From assembly GCF_001955695.1 (NCBI RefSeq), contig NZ_CP019236.1, positions 4,712,001 to 4,776,000 of the forward strand: a stretch of DNA of 64,000 nucleotides, read 5' to 3'. Shown here one piece after another: positions 1 through 7,931 of the stretch; within the stretch, counting starts at the first letter, position 1; every line of letters starts with the position of its first letter. The translations under genes were made by a program, and so were the position numbers. The notes beneath the pieces are model-generated. The model ran no database searches. It was given only the letters and a program-made list of their open reading frames with translations, and had not been told where the DNA came from. Source of the stretch: Rhodoferax koreense (GTDB lineage: Bacteria; Pseudomonadota; Gammaproteobacteria; Burkholderiales; Burkholderiaceae_C).

Positions 1-1
1 C

Positions 2-268
2 GCCAACCTCTTCGAGAGCGCCGGCCACGGCTTTGCGCCCGCGGTCGAGGTCATGCAGTTCTCCACCGCCTGTGCTTTCGTCAGCGCCGGATGGGGCGTC
101 GGCATTCTGGACAGCCTGAGCGCGAAATATGCAGCGAACTTCGGCCTGGCGACGGTGCCGGTGGAAGGCGAGATCAGTCTCGGCGTTGCCCTGCTTTGGT
201 CGCCAGACAGCAGCCTGGGCGCGCATGCCAGTGATTTCGCCGACGGACTCACGGCGGCGTTCGGGTGA
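2..268 (+). CDS. LysR-family regulator, C-terminal fragment
   Basis: The reading frame is open from the window edge and ends in TGA at 266-268, so only about the last 88 residues are present. The stretch reading SAGWGVGILDSLSA followed by a short beta-rich tail resembles the end of the LysR substrate-binding domain, where a V/A-x-x-G-x-G-I-A/L segment closes the second subdomain. The DNA-binding half lies outside the window. The target genes cannot be inferred because the upstream side is missing. The assignment is by pattern only. Confidence 0.6.
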   Translation, partial: ANLFESAGHGFAPAVEVMQFSTACAFVSAGWGVGILDSLSAKYAANFGLATVPVEGEISLGVALLWSPDSSLGAHASDFADGLTAAFG

Positions 269-713
269 AGGGGGACGTGGGTACCTTCGGTGGCGGTGTT
301 TGGAGCGGCACACCCACGTATGGCATACCTGTTTGCGAACAAGCGCGGCACACGTTTGAAGTGCTGGCACCTTCATGCGCCCAATAAGTGAGCGCTTCTT
401 CGATCGGCCCGTTGGTCGCTCAGTTCGCCGAAGTCATAGCCGATGCATCGCACCATCGGACGCGTCCAGCTTCGAAGCGGTCAATACAGGAAGGTTCTCG
501 GTCCAGACCGGGCCACTGCTGTTGACCACCGCACTGATGTCCTCCGTCTGGCGCAGGCTGTTGCCGGTGCTCACGGAACAGCCAGAGCAGATCACCGACC
601 TGAAACGGCCATTCAAAAGGTTTCGCTGGCGGCATCCAGGCGAGTCCGGCGCGGGTTACCCAGGGACGGGCTTCGTCGACGTCGACCGTGCAGCGCGCGG
701 TCACGGCCATGGC

Positions 714-827
714 GTCACTGAAGGCGCCGTTGCGGCAAAGCTCCTTGATGGGCATGCCTGCCTCGGCTTGCCGCAGGAACCCAATGATCTGTTCCTCGCT
801 GAATCTGCTCTTCTTCCTATCCGTCAT
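714..827 (-). pseudogene. IS3-family OrfA N-terminal remnant
   Basis: Read on the minus strand, the first 38 or so residues (MTDRKKSRFSEEQIIGFLRQ, then a segment with GMPIKELCR) match the helix-turn-helix start of IS3-family OrfA transposases. Similarity stops after the FSDA motif, where the family normally continues with a W-R-x-K/R-Y/F segment. The frame stays open down to about 420, but that part is not recognisable as transposase. The rest of OrfA, all of OrfB and the inverted repeats are missing, so this is a dead remnant. The DNA from 269 to 713 holds no other gene I can support. Confidence 0.6.
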
Positions 828-971
828 TCTCCGGGCGGTTGACGGCCTTTGCGAACTTTAGGTCGGTACGGCTGAGAGGGGGCAGTCACTTTACCTGTGC
901 CCCCTGCGGCAGGTCAGCGCCAGCGATCTGCTCGCCCTCAGTCTGCGCTGGCGCAACGACTGAGCGACTCA

Positions 972-1205
972 TTATTGCTGGGCGGACTCGATCGAATACC
1001 GATCAACAGTCGCCCCCAGCAGAGCCGGAAGAGGCACCTGTAAGCCCTCCGAGATCTTCAACAACACCGTCAGCGACGGTTGGTTTTGGCCGACCTCCAT
1101 CTTGGCCACGAACGTCCTATTGACGCCACATCGATGCGCCAATTCTTCTTGCGATACCCCCAACGCATTGCGCCGCGCTCGGAGTTCGGCCGCGAAGGCT
1201 CTCAT
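972..1205 (-). CDS. XRE-family transcriptional regulator (small)
   Basis: A 77-residue protein made almost entirely of one Cro/C1-type helix-turn-helix. It begins MRAFAAELRARRNALGVSQE, and the recognition-helix region reads CGVNRTFVAKMEVGQNQPSL. The frame is open further upstream, but the extension is not HTH-like; the ATG at 1203-1205 puts the conserved LRARR at the usual position, so it was chosen. It is divergent from the secreted-protein gene at 1344, with a 12-bp perfect palindrome between them, which suggests autoregulation and possibly control of the neighbour. Small XRE proteins of this size are often repressors or antitoxins; no partner toxin was recognised. Confidence 0.75.
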   Translation of the reverse strand: MRAFAAELRARRNALGVSQEELAHRCGVNRTFVAKMEVGQNQPSLTVLLKISEGLQVPLPALLGATVDRYSIESAQQ

Positions 1206-1271
1206 CAGCGGAAGATTTTGGGTAGACGTGCGCACCCCGCAACTTTCGATGCCTTGAACCACAAATGCACC

Positions 1272-1283
1272 ACCATATATGGT
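1272..1283. promoter_or_regulatory. Candidate XRE operator (12-bp palindrome)
   Basis: ACCATATATGGT is a perfect palindrome in the 138-bp gap between the divergent XRE gene (start 1205) and the secreted-protein gene (start 1344). Short two-fold symmetric sites in such a gap are typical for dimeric XRE repressors. No binding data exist, so the role is inferred from position and symmetry. Confidence 0.4.
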
Positions 1284-1343
1284 ACAAACTAGTTTGCGGA
1301 TTTCCTTAGTGGAAATCGGTACCTGAGTAACGAGAGATACCCC

Positions 1344-1655
1344 ATGAAACTCAAACGGCACTGGGCCCTGCTTCTTCCCGCGATCCCCTTCGTAGCATTC
1401 AACGCGGTTGCTCAGCCAACGTTGGACGCTGTGGAAACTTTTATCCAACATCCGAACCAATGCTCGGTCTACATCGGCGGACCAGATCGCGTAGCTGATG
1501 GGGCCGACCGGGAGTACGGCGCCGCACTGGCTGCTGCGGTGTCCACTTTCGGCGGGTCAGTCGAAGCCGCACTCTCGCAAATCCGCACAGCATGCTTGGC
1601 CAAACCGGGCATGTCCACAGCGCCAGAGGGACCTAAGTCACCCGCTTCACCGTGA
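1344..1655 (+). CDS. Secreted hypothetical protein
   Basis: 103 residues. The N-terminus has a positively charged start (MKLKRH), a hydrophobic stretch (WALLLPAIPFVAF) and an AVAQ-type cleavage site near residue 24, so export by Sec is likely. The mature part is about 80 residues with two cysteines (near residues 40 and 85) that could form one disulfide, and a proline-rich tail. No family was recognised. It is divergent from the XRE gene and shares its intergenic palindrome, so it may be repressed by that protein. Confidence 0.55.
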   Translation: MKLKRHWALLLPAIPFVAFNAVAQPTLDAVETFIQHPNQCSVYIGGPDRVADGADREYGAALAAAVSTFGGSVEAALSQIRTACLAKPGMSTAPEGPKSPASP

Positions 1656-1806
1656 TCGACGGTCAGACCGTCATCTTTGTTGTCAAAGCTACTTCGGGGT
1701 AAGCGTGGTTACGCGCGCCCCAAGGCAGGCTGCCGCCCGCCATCAGGCTTATTCGACTCGGTTGAAGGCACGTCATCTCGCACGCCCTGATTTATATGGA
1801 TTAGCC

Positions 1807-2814
1807 ATGTCCCACACTTGCTTTCGCGTCCTCCCTAGGCTGTTGTTCTGGTCACGCCTGACACCCTTCATCGCACTCCTGGTAGCGGGGGCCCTCATGT
1901 TGGTGAAGTACCTCGACCCAGCTCCCACTCAGGCGAATGTCGAGCAGGCTTTCAATGGATTCAAGACGCGCAACATCGAGTTCCCAGTTGGGTTGACCGC
2001 GGGGATCCGAGACATCCACAAGGAAGGCTGCATACCGGTCGAGGAAGCGGCGGGTTACCTCTGCACGCTGTCGTACACGATGCAATACCTCGCATCCTCA
2101 ACTCCGCTGCGCGTGACGAAGGTGCACCGGCTGTTCCCTGCCGAGGGCGGTCAATGGGGCCAGCAAGTCTGGAATCGGGAAGTCGAGCGCGATGTCGCAG
2201 CGGCAAAGGAACGGTCTGAAGGGCACCAGTTCGCGCGGCTGCTGGGCTACACCGCTGCATCGATGCTCATGGCCTTCATGTTGCATGGAACGCTGCCTCG
2301 CTTAGCCTGGAATGCTCTTTCGATGCATGAACAGGCCACGCCATGGCTGGCAACGCCCATCGCTTGTGGCAATGCTCACGTCGATGGTCTGTCGGGCGGC
2401 ATCGCCGTCGGCGCGAATGCGCTGACGCCGGCGGCGGTTGTGGCGCTTTTCGCCTTGGCGCTCGGAGCGCTTGGGTTCGTCCTCGGCGGATTGGTCGTAC
2501 CAGAAACGTTCATCAATCTTCGGTACGTAGGGTGGTCCGAGCGTCTGTGTCTACTGACCGCTGCCGTCAGCTGGTGCGTGGCGGGCATGCGGATGCCGGC
2601 GCTGTTCATTCAGCTCATAGCCCTGGGGGTCGTGCTGGCAATTCTCTACGTGGTGCTGGTACTGCCGACGCTGTGGGTGATCACGGGAGAGAGCCCTGGC
2701 AGGGTGTATGCGAAACATGCGGTTGCGGTGGCAAAGTTCGTTGCACCAGGCCCACTAAGAACAGGCCAGCCACGACAAGGCTATGAGGGCTACCGGCAGC
2801 TCATGAATTGGTAG
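1807..2814 (+). CDS. Multi-pass membrane protein of unknown function
   Basis: 335 residues from the ATG at 1807. The frame is open from 1498, but that extension is low-complexity and overlaps the preceding gene. Predicted layout: one N-terminal membrane segment (about residues 17-34), a roughly 120-residue polar domain with two cysteines (GCIPVEEAAGYLC), then four or more hydrophobic segments between about residues 150 and 300. The arrangement suggests an extracytoplasmic domain held by the first helix and a helical bundle behind it. No family was recognised. It is followed at 100 bp by another exported protein of unknown role. Confidence 0.6.
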   Translation: MSHTCFRVLPRLLFWSRLTPFIALLVAGALMLVKYLDPAPTQANVEQAFNGFKTRNIEFPVGLTAGIRDIHKEGCIPVEEAAGYLCTLSYTMQYLASSTPLRVTKVHRLFPAEGGQWGQQVWNREVERDVAAAKERSEGHQFARLLGYTAASMLMAFMLHGTLPRLAWNALSMHEQATPWLATPIACGNAHVDGLSGGIAVGANALTPAAVVALFALALGALGFVLGGLVVPETFINLRYVGWSERLCLLTAAVSWCVAGMRMPALFIQLIALGVVLAILYVVLVLPTLWVITGESPGRVYAKHAVAVAKFVAPGPLRTGQPRQGYEGYRQLMNW

Positions 2815-2915
2815 TCAACGAGGTTCCTTTTCCTGCTCGGCCCGGGTCCGTCAATCGACGAGCGACTCCGAGCAATGCTTTCTTCTAATCCTTCACTTCA
2901 AGCCAGAGACAAACC

Positions 2916-3692
2916 ATGATCAGTAGCTCATCCATGTTTTTCCAACGGAGACTGCTGCGGCAGTGCCTCTTCCTTCTGCTCGTGGCCACTCTCAGCGGGT
3001 TTATCTTCTCGCCCCCTGCGTCCGCGCAACCGGGCGGTCGGGATGTCGTCGGTATTGTCCTCGGCATGACGCCGGATGAGGTCGAAGCCGTCTTGAAGGC
3101 GCGCAACCCGAGCTACAAGTTCGTCAAGGTATTTTGGCGGGGCGCCGACGGGAAGCCCAGTAATGCCGTGGGGAAACTCGGTGCGGCCCTGCCTTCGGGG
3201 CCTACGGATCGGATTAACACCTCGCGCGGCTATTCGAGACCGGAGGCCGTGATGGTTTACTTCACCGCGACCGAAGGGCGTGCTTATGCGGTCTACCGGC
3301 AGGTGGTCAACAAGCAAGTCGGTATTTCGGCCAACGAGATGGAAGCACAGTTGACGGCCAAGTACGGGACCCCGGATCCGTTCAAGGGGATGTACCGTCT
3401 GTACCGGCGCATGCTGGACGCGAAAGGGCAGCCGAATGCTCAGTGTGGTCACCGTGGCTTTGAATGGGAGAGCGCGCCGGGCGGCCAAAGCCGAGGTTGC
3501 GGCATGTCCATTGAGGCGCAGTTCTCCGACCAGATGGCCCCCGACACCTACGCGACTTTTCAGACCTGGCTGATGGATCACCAAGCGGCTGAGCGAGACG
3601 CGATGGCTCTCCAGGCAAAGCAAAAGGCAGTCGCGGCTGAGGCCGCAAGCAATATGCAAAATGCGGCCCGCGCGAACAAGCCAGGGTTGTAA
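2916..3692 (+). CDS. Secreted hypothetical protein
   Basis: 258 residues with a clear signal peptide: basic start, hydrophobic core around residues 18-30 and a PASAQ cleavage motif near residue 38. The mature part begins with VVGIVLGMTPDEVEAVL, which resembles the small GM[ST]x[DE]EV motif shared by several periplasmic proteins of unknown function and SmpA/BamE-like folds. A pair CGHRGFEW...RGCGM may form a disulfide. The last 40 residues are alanine- and lysine-rich and probably helical. The function is unknown. Confidence 0.6.
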   Translation: MISSSSMFFQRRLLRQCLFLLLVATLSGFIFSPPASAQPGGRDVVGIVLGMTPDEVEAVLKARNPSYKFVKVFWRGADGKPSNAVGKLGAALPSGPTDRINTSRGYSRPEAVMVYFTATEGRAYAVYRQVVNKQVGISANEMEAQLTAKYGTPDPFKGMYRLYRRMLDAKGQPNAQCGHRGFEWESAPGGQSRGCGMSIEAQFSDQMAPDTYATFQTWLMDHQAAERDAMALQAKQKAVAAEAASNMQNAARANKPGL

Positions 3693-3994
3693 GGGCTCGC
3701 ACGCATCGATAGGCGCTGGGATACTCCCCGGCCCTATGCTGTTCTGGCCATGGGGACTGGTGCGACGGCTTGCCTATTTTCTGACGCCCAACATGCACAG
3801 GCGACCGAGCACTCTCTTCTTCGAACCTCCGCATGGCGACTTCGAGTCCTGTGCGCCGCCGTCGAACCCCTGTGGCCTGGAGCGGTTGTCATCATCGGTG
3901 ACCTGCAAGCACGGCAACCGTCGCACATGGGACGGGCATCGATCCGCCACAAAAGACCGTTGTCGATTACTCCGCACCACAGAAGAACATTGAC
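3693..3994. other. Intergenic stretch, no supported gene
   Basis: About 300 bp between two hypothetical genes. Both strands have open frames, but their composition (runs of R, P, C and W) is that of chance frames. No inverted repeat or promoter could be picked out with confidence. Confidence 0.4.
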
Positions 3995-4363
3995 ATGGAA
4001 AGTGCTTCCTGGAGTTTGAGGAACAAATTGGAAGACATCGAACGCGCACTGACTCAAGGGAGTAATGTATCGGCGCGCATGGCGGCGCACGAACTCAGCA
4101 TTCGGCTGTGCCACACGACGACCGCTCTGCAGTTGGAAGCCGAGGGCATGAACTGTGCCGAGCCATCGATGACCGATGGCCAGGCGAGACTCGGGCTACT
4201 TTCTCGGTTTGGAGTGGAATTGGACCGATTGATCGGTTCGCTGAGAGACAACCAGCCATCCCGCGCCGCCGAAGCCACGCAATTGTTGTTTGGACTGCTC
4301 GCAGCGCTTCACCTCGAGCCGACCTCCAGCGATTCGTACCCCAGGCGCAAGGCAGACTCATGA
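3995..4363 (+). CDS. Small hypothetical protein, helical
   Basis: 122 residues, mostly leucine-, alanine- and glutamate-rich, predicted helical, no signal peptide or membrane segment. Its phrasing (LEDIERALTQ, DRLIGSLRDN) suggests a soluble helical bundle. No family was recognised. It lies 114 bp upstream of the VbhA-like gene, but no functional link can be shown. The coding call rests on length and balanced composition only. Confidence 0.4.
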   Translation: MESASWSLRNKLEDIERALTQGSNVSARMAAHELSIRLCHTTTALQLEAEGMNCAEPSMTDGQARLGLLSRFGVELDRLIGSLRDNQPSRAAEATQLLFGLLAALHLEPTSSDSYPRRKADS

Positions 4364-4477
4364 CCGTTCCGATAGCGGGAGAGGTCGGAAACGCATTTTT
4401 CATCGACAGCCGCAGCTGGATGCCTGCCGCCACTTACTGTCGTCAAACTTGATGGACGACCGTAGCGTCGGCACTTT

Positions 4478-4684
4478 ATGGGAACTTCAACACCGTCAAT
4501 CGCCGCCGAAGAACGCGCGAAGCGGCAAAAGTGGATCGATTTTGCGCGTGGGTCGATTGGCCTTGAAGGGTTCAAGATCACGCCCGAGCACGAAGCACGT
4601 GCTGAAAGATTCGTCAACGGAGATATGGATCTCCAAGAATTCGTTGGGGCACGTACTCGAAAATCGATCGCACCCAAACCGTGA
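4478..4684 (+). CDS. VbhA-type antitoxin-like protein (orphan)
   Basis: 68 residues. The core (DFARGSIGLEGFKITPEHE, then RFVNGDMDLQEFV) follows the pattern of the VbhA antitoxin family, in which a short helical protein inhibits a Fic-domain AMP-transferase; the S/T-x-x-x-E-G/N inhibition helix region corresponds to ASVxLEGF in relatives. The Fic toxin gene normally follows directly, but the next 130 bp encode no HPFxxGNG motif and the next gene is on the other strand. It is therefore an orphan, either left by toxin loss or acting against toxins delivered in trans. Family call by pattern memory. Confidence 0.55.
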   Translation: MGTSTPSIAAEERAKRQKWIDFARGSIGLEGFKITPEHEARAERFVNGDMDLQEFVGARTRKSIAPKP

Positions 4685-4817
4685 TTTTCAAGATCAGGAA
4701 AGGTGGCGCCTTGGACGAGGTCCTTGAGGTCTTGGCTAGAACGACTGTCTTTCGTAGTCCGGCCTGCAATTCAATTCCCCAAGGCGTGAACGTCCGTCAA
4801 AATGGCTTTTGCAGCGG

Positions 4818-5585
4818 CTAGATAAGGCCCGAATTGCCCGACTTCCGCTTGTCAGCCGACCGCTGCAAATACCTGATCGGAACGGAGATGTGCTCTGCCA
4901 TTTGGCGCCATCCCTCGGCCCACACCAGAAAATGAGTTGGTGTCATGCGGGCCGATTCAGTGTCGTCCCACCCATCGGCTTGCAGCAATGCCGCTTCGAC
5001 AAAACTGGGCCGCAACAGCGGAGGAATTTGGCTCAGTACGACCGGCGCATTCACTGCGCTCAGGAAACGCAGCGATTGCAGCAGAACCCAGATGTCGTGG
5101 TGCAACAGCGCCGGTGCTGCGCAACGTGGGCACAGCGTGGCCGTTTCCTCTTCGCCCAATTGGCGCAGCCGCGCAAGCCGGCCGCACTCTTCACAAATGC
5201 CCTGCGACTTCACCCTTGCCTTTCGCAAGATGCCTTCGACCGTTTGATCCGCATGGGTGCAGACCACAAAACTAAGGGATGCCGACATCCCAAACACGCA
5301 CAGCTGGCTCAGCGCACGGCGGCGCTCGGGGCAGTTCGCGGATGCGAGAACGAGCGTTCGAAGGGTGCGCTCGGCCAACGGTCTCCACCCAGGCGCGATC
5401 ACTGCTGAATAACGGCCCATGAACGCCTGGATCGGGTCGGCGGCATCCACCCAGGAAGGCGGCTTATGTAAGCGCTCGTCCAGGGCTGTGCCCTGCGCCA
5501 GCTGAAGCATTTCGACGGAACCGCCAACGCTTTGGGCGTACTGGCAATCCGAATGGGCAACGTGTGACGGGCCTGCTTGCATCAT
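4818..5585 (-). CDS. Zinc-ribbon protein of unknown function, third gene of LAGLIDADG-AAA operon
   Basis: 255 residues from the ATG at 5583-5585, which has an AAGG-type ribosome site 5-8 bases upstream and lies 22 bp after the stop of the AAA+ gene. A longer frame to 5699 would overlap that gene by 92 bp and is less likely. Around residues 130-160 there is a CEECGR...LCPRC pair of knuckles, a plausible zinc ribbon. The rest is helical with many leucines and tryptophans. No family was recognised. The tight spacing argues it works with the AAA+ ATPase, for instance as an adaptor or DNA-binding subunit; TniQ-like proteins have similar knuckles, but other TniQ hallmarks are not visible. Confidence 0.6.
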   Translation of the reverse strand: MMQAGPSHVAHSDCQYAQSVGGSVEMLQLAQGTALDERLHKPPSWVDAADPIQAFMGRYSAVIAPGWRPLAERTLRTLVLASANCPERRRALSQLCVFGMSASLSFVVCTHADQTVEGILRKARVKSQGICEECGRLARLRQLGEEETATLCPRCAAPALLHHDIWVLLQSLRFLSAVNAPVVLSQIPPLLRPSFVEAALLQADGWDDTESARMTPTHFLVWAEGWRQMAEHISVPIRYLQRSADKRKSGNSGLI

Positions 5586-5607
5586 GATCCTTGGTTGGGT
5601 TACGCGT

Positions 5608-6741
5608 TCAAAAGAATCCGGGTCCACGGTGTAGGGCTTCGGGGGTTGGAAAGTCGGCCGGCACCAGATGCCGACGCCCAGCCAGAACGGCTGTACCAAG
5701 CGCGTTTTGCAACGCGCGAGACAGCTCGCGTGGGGTGTTGGTCGCCAGCAAAGTCGTCACCGAATCGGGAAGGTCCGAAGGAAAGTGGCGACCCCAGGGG
5801 TGGGCTTGGACCAGGCGCGCGTACATCTGGCGTGCAATGGCGCAGCTTTCCTCAAACGAGGGGCGGCGAATTTCAAACACCTGACAGCGACTGCGAATGG
5901 CGGCGTTCAAGAGTTCGATTTCGTTGGTCGTGCAAATCCAGCGCACATGCTGAAGATTGAGCGGCAACTTGATCCCATCGTCCCGGAAGACGGCGGCGCT
6001 GCTTGGCTCCAGCAGTGAATACAGGGGGCCCAATGGATCGCTGGAACGGTTCGGCGTAACTTTGTCCAGTTCGTCCAGCAGAACCAGCGGATCCACCACA
6101 GGCCCCAGCGCCACGGTGCGCACGAGCAGGCCTGGGCCGCCTCCCGCATACTTGGCGTCGAGGCCGGACATGTCAAAGGACGCCGTGGCGTGGGCCAGCT
6201 GGAGCGTCAACAGCGGCACCGCCAGGACCTCCGCAAGCGCCGTCGCGAAGGCGGTCTTACCGATCCCAGGGGGGCCGTTCAGCACCATGGGCGGCAACAG
6301 CAGTGGGCTTTGCGGCGTCAACCAGGCCAGCGCCGCGCGTTGCAACAGAAAGTCCACCACCACCTTGAAGTTCGGGAAACGCACGGCAAGCCCAGCCAAG
6401 GCGTCCTTCGTCGGGGGCCGCGACAAGGCACGTTCAACGGGGTGCTCCATGAGATCGCTGAAAAAGGACGCGACCGTCTGGTTGTCTGCGCCTTTCTCGC
6501 TGGAAGCCTTGACTGCCTGCTCCAACGCCCGGAAGTCGCACAGGCGCATCGCAAAATGGTCAACCCACTGAAACTCAAGCTGTTCCGATGCGCTTGCTTC
6601 CTGGGGGATCACCACGGCCTGTGCAGCTTCCAAATTCCGCAGTCGCATCTGCTCCGCAGCGTCTCGCGCGATGTCGGCGACGCATTGCGCCAGGGCTCGC
6701 CGGTCCGGACCAGCGTCCTTGAAATAGTGGCCGGTTTTCAA
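5608..6741 (-). CDS. AAA+ ATPase, Lon-like, without protease domain
   Basis: 377 residues. Walker A GPPGIGKT at 156-163, a Lon-like pore/insert region SFDMSGLDAKYAGGGPG around 188-204, Walker B LVLLDELDK at 219-227, sensor 1 TTN at 271-273 and arginine-finger-type RSR near 283-285. The order and the Walker B follow the Lon clade (family pattern F-LLDEIDK), but no Ser-Lys protease domain follows; the protein ends about 90 residues after the small subdomain. The first 140 residues are a helical domain with no recognised family. Its ATG overlaps the LAGLIDADG stop by 4 bp (ATGA), so translation is probably coupled. It likely remodels a protein or nucleoprotein partner supplied by its operon neighbours. 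Confidence 0.8.
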   Translation of the reverse strand: MKTGHYFKDAGPDRRALAQCVADIARDAAEQMRLRNLEAAQAVVIPQEASASEQLEFQWVDHFAMRLCDFRALEQAVKASSEKGADNQTVASFFSDLMEHPVERALSRPPTKDALAGLAVRFPNFKVVVDFLLQRAALAWLTPQSPLLLPPMVLNGPPGIGKTAFATALAEVLAVPLLTLQLAHATASFDMSGLDAKYAGGGPGLLVRTVALGPVVDPLVLLDELDKVTPNRSSDPLGPLYSLLEPSSAAVFRDDGIKLPLNLQHVRWICTTNEIELLNAAIRSRCQVFEIRRPSFEESCAIARQMYARLVQAHPWGRHFPSDLPDSVTTLLATNTPRELSRALQNALGTAVLAGRRHLVPADFPTPEALHRGPGFF

Positions 6742-7205
6742 ATCACGACTCCTGGGCCGCGAACCTTGAGAGCCCGAAGAAGTTGGTAGTAATCCTCGCG
6801 GAGAGCAATCTCTTCCGGCGGATGGCGGCGTTTGCCGATGCGTGCGAAGGATGCGCGCTTCGCAAATTCAATTCCGACCTTGGCTTCCCGTCGCTTCCGT
6901 ACCAGATGCGGCTCCAACAATTCCAGAACCGCGCAGGCTTTGCTGCAGCGGTAGGTCAGGCCGTACACGGTACTGCGGAGATTTCCCCGGCAAGGGTACA
7001 CATAGATGCTGCTTTGAATACCCAGACAGTTCTTGAAGTGCTCCAAGGTCTCCAGACAATTTTGGGTGATCGTGACTTCCAGGCTGTAGATGAAGTTCGC
7101 GTCACCGCCGGGATCGCGTTTGCAAACGCGAATGCAGCCCTCCCCATCAAGAAACCCGGCGGCCCAGCCCAACTGAGAAGCTGTGAGTGTATTTGATAAC
7201 AACAT
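6738..7205 (-). CDS. Free-standing LAGLIDADG endonuclease-like protein
   Basis: 155 residues with one LAGLIDADG motif, GWAAGFLDGEGCI at residues 13-25, followed by the beta-strand pattern of the fold (SLEVTITQ, then HFKNCLG). With one motif it would act as a homodimer, as I-CreI-type enzymes do. The acidic residue of the motif is present (LDGEG). It sits in no intron or intein: it has its own Shine-Dalgarno AAGGA about 6 bases before the ATG, and its stop overlaps the start of the AAA+ gene. Leading an operon in this way is unusual for a homing endonuclease and suggests use as a nuclease or DNA-binding part of a larger system. Confidence 0.75.
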   Translation of the reverse strand: MLLSNTLTASQLGWAAGFLDGEGCIRVCKRDPGGDANFIYSLEVTITQNCLETLEHFKNCLGIQSSIYVYPCRGNLRSTVYGLTYRCSKACAVLELLEPHLVRKRREAKVGIEFAKRASFARIGKRRHPPEEIALREDYYQLLRALKVRGPGVVI

Positions 7206-7304
7206 TGGTAGTCCTTAAGTACTGATGTAGTCATCATATACTTTATTTCACAGTAGCCAAGAACTTTCGGTAGTTATGAGCTACGAAAACACCGCTGTTG
7301 CACA
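7206..7304. promoter_or_regulatory. Divergent promoter region between XRE gene and LAGLIDADG operon
   Basis: This 99-bp gap is clearly more AT-rich than its surroundings. It must hold promoters for both directions. On the minus strand a TATGAT hexamer near 7233-7238 could be the -10 element of the operon. The short word GGTAGT/TGTAGT recurs three times (near 7206, 7228 and 7271) and could be half-sites for the XRE protein encoded at 7305. The assignment is by position and composition. Confidence 0.4.
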
Positions 7305-7568
7305 ATGGCCACCCCGGAGGTGTTTGTGGTCAGGTTTCATTTACGTCGTCGCATCGAAGAGTTCGAGCTGAAGCACAAGCGTCACCTCACGCTGGTGGAG
7401 CTCAGCGCTGCAACGGGCATTGTTCGGCCGACGCTATCGCTCATGCTTGCGCCAAGGCCGATGAACACGACCACCAATAACTTGGCGAAGCTGTGCGAAT
7501 TTTTCGGCTGCGGGATGGGAGATTTGGTCGAGTACATCCCTGAGCCCAAGGATGACGCCGCCAAGTAA
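7305..7568 (+). CDS. XRE-family regulator, probable controller of the LAGLIDADG-AAA operon
   Basis: 87 residues: a short N-terminal arm, then a Cro/C1 helix-turn-helix (LTLVELSAATGIVRPTLSLM, with the recognition helix around residues 38-50) and an EFFGCGMGDLVEYIPE tail. The tail pattern C-x-x-L/F-x-C-x-x-G-D-L/I-x-x-Y is typical of small XRE regulators of the HigA/YozG type. It is transcribed away from the operon starting at 7205 with a shared 99-bp promoter region, as with controller proteins of restriction-modification and toxin-like systems. The role as controller is inferred from this layout. Confidence 0.75.
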   Translation: MATPEVFVVRFHLRRRIEEFELKHKRHLTLVELSAATGIVRPTLSLMLAPRPMNTTTNNLAKLCEFFGCGMGDLVEYIPEPKDDAAK

Positions 7569-7700
7569 GCGGAAAAGACCTTGGCGGCAGCACTGTCGCA
7601 TCGCCCGCCAAAGGGCAATACCAAAGGACATTTCCAAGAGGCGCAAGTGACGACGCACCGTCACGAAGCCTAGTCACCCTACCTCGTGTGAAAGCCAGCG

Positions 7701-7910
7701 ATGGACTGGATTGAATTCATGCGCGCTGGCATGACCTATGTGACCCGGGCCACCCTTGCCCGGTCGCCCTCTTTCGCCATGTCCCTTAGCGCCGAGGAGC
7801 TGTTTCACACCAACTTCCTTGGCTTTCTGCTGGAATCTGAAGATGAGCAGCTCGAGGACGTGCGCCGCGCGTTGAGAAGTGCGTTGGAGTTCGCGAGCGT
7901 GGTACTCTAG
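7701..7910 (+). pseudogene. Truncated PD-(D/E)XK-like nuclease gene, N-terminal part
   Basis: 69 residues. The segment SLSAEELFHTNFLGFLLE resembles the opening of PD-(D/E)XK nuclease-superfamily proteins that read x-L-S-x-x-E-L-F/H-S/T-N-F/L-L-x-W/F-L-L-E and are often paired with ATPases. Full-length relatives are several hundred residues; here the frame ends at 7910 after an unrelated-looking tail and lacks the D...ExK catalytic segment. It ends 21 bp before the ATPase gene, so an internal deletion has probably removed the nuclease body while keeping the promoter and the ATPase. The family link is from memory of the motif and needs a profile search. Confidence 0.5.
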
Positions 7911-7931
7911 AACCACGACGAGGGAGAGAGC

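Noticed and set aside
5608..6741. AAA+ gene as TnsC of a Tn7-like transposon
   Set aside because: The Walker B and insert follow Lon-type proteins, and no TnsA/TnsB-like gene is present, so the transposon reading was not adopted.
6738..7205. LAGLIDADG gene as part of an intein or intron
   Set aside because: It has its own start, ribosome site and stop, and no host gene or splice motifs surround it.
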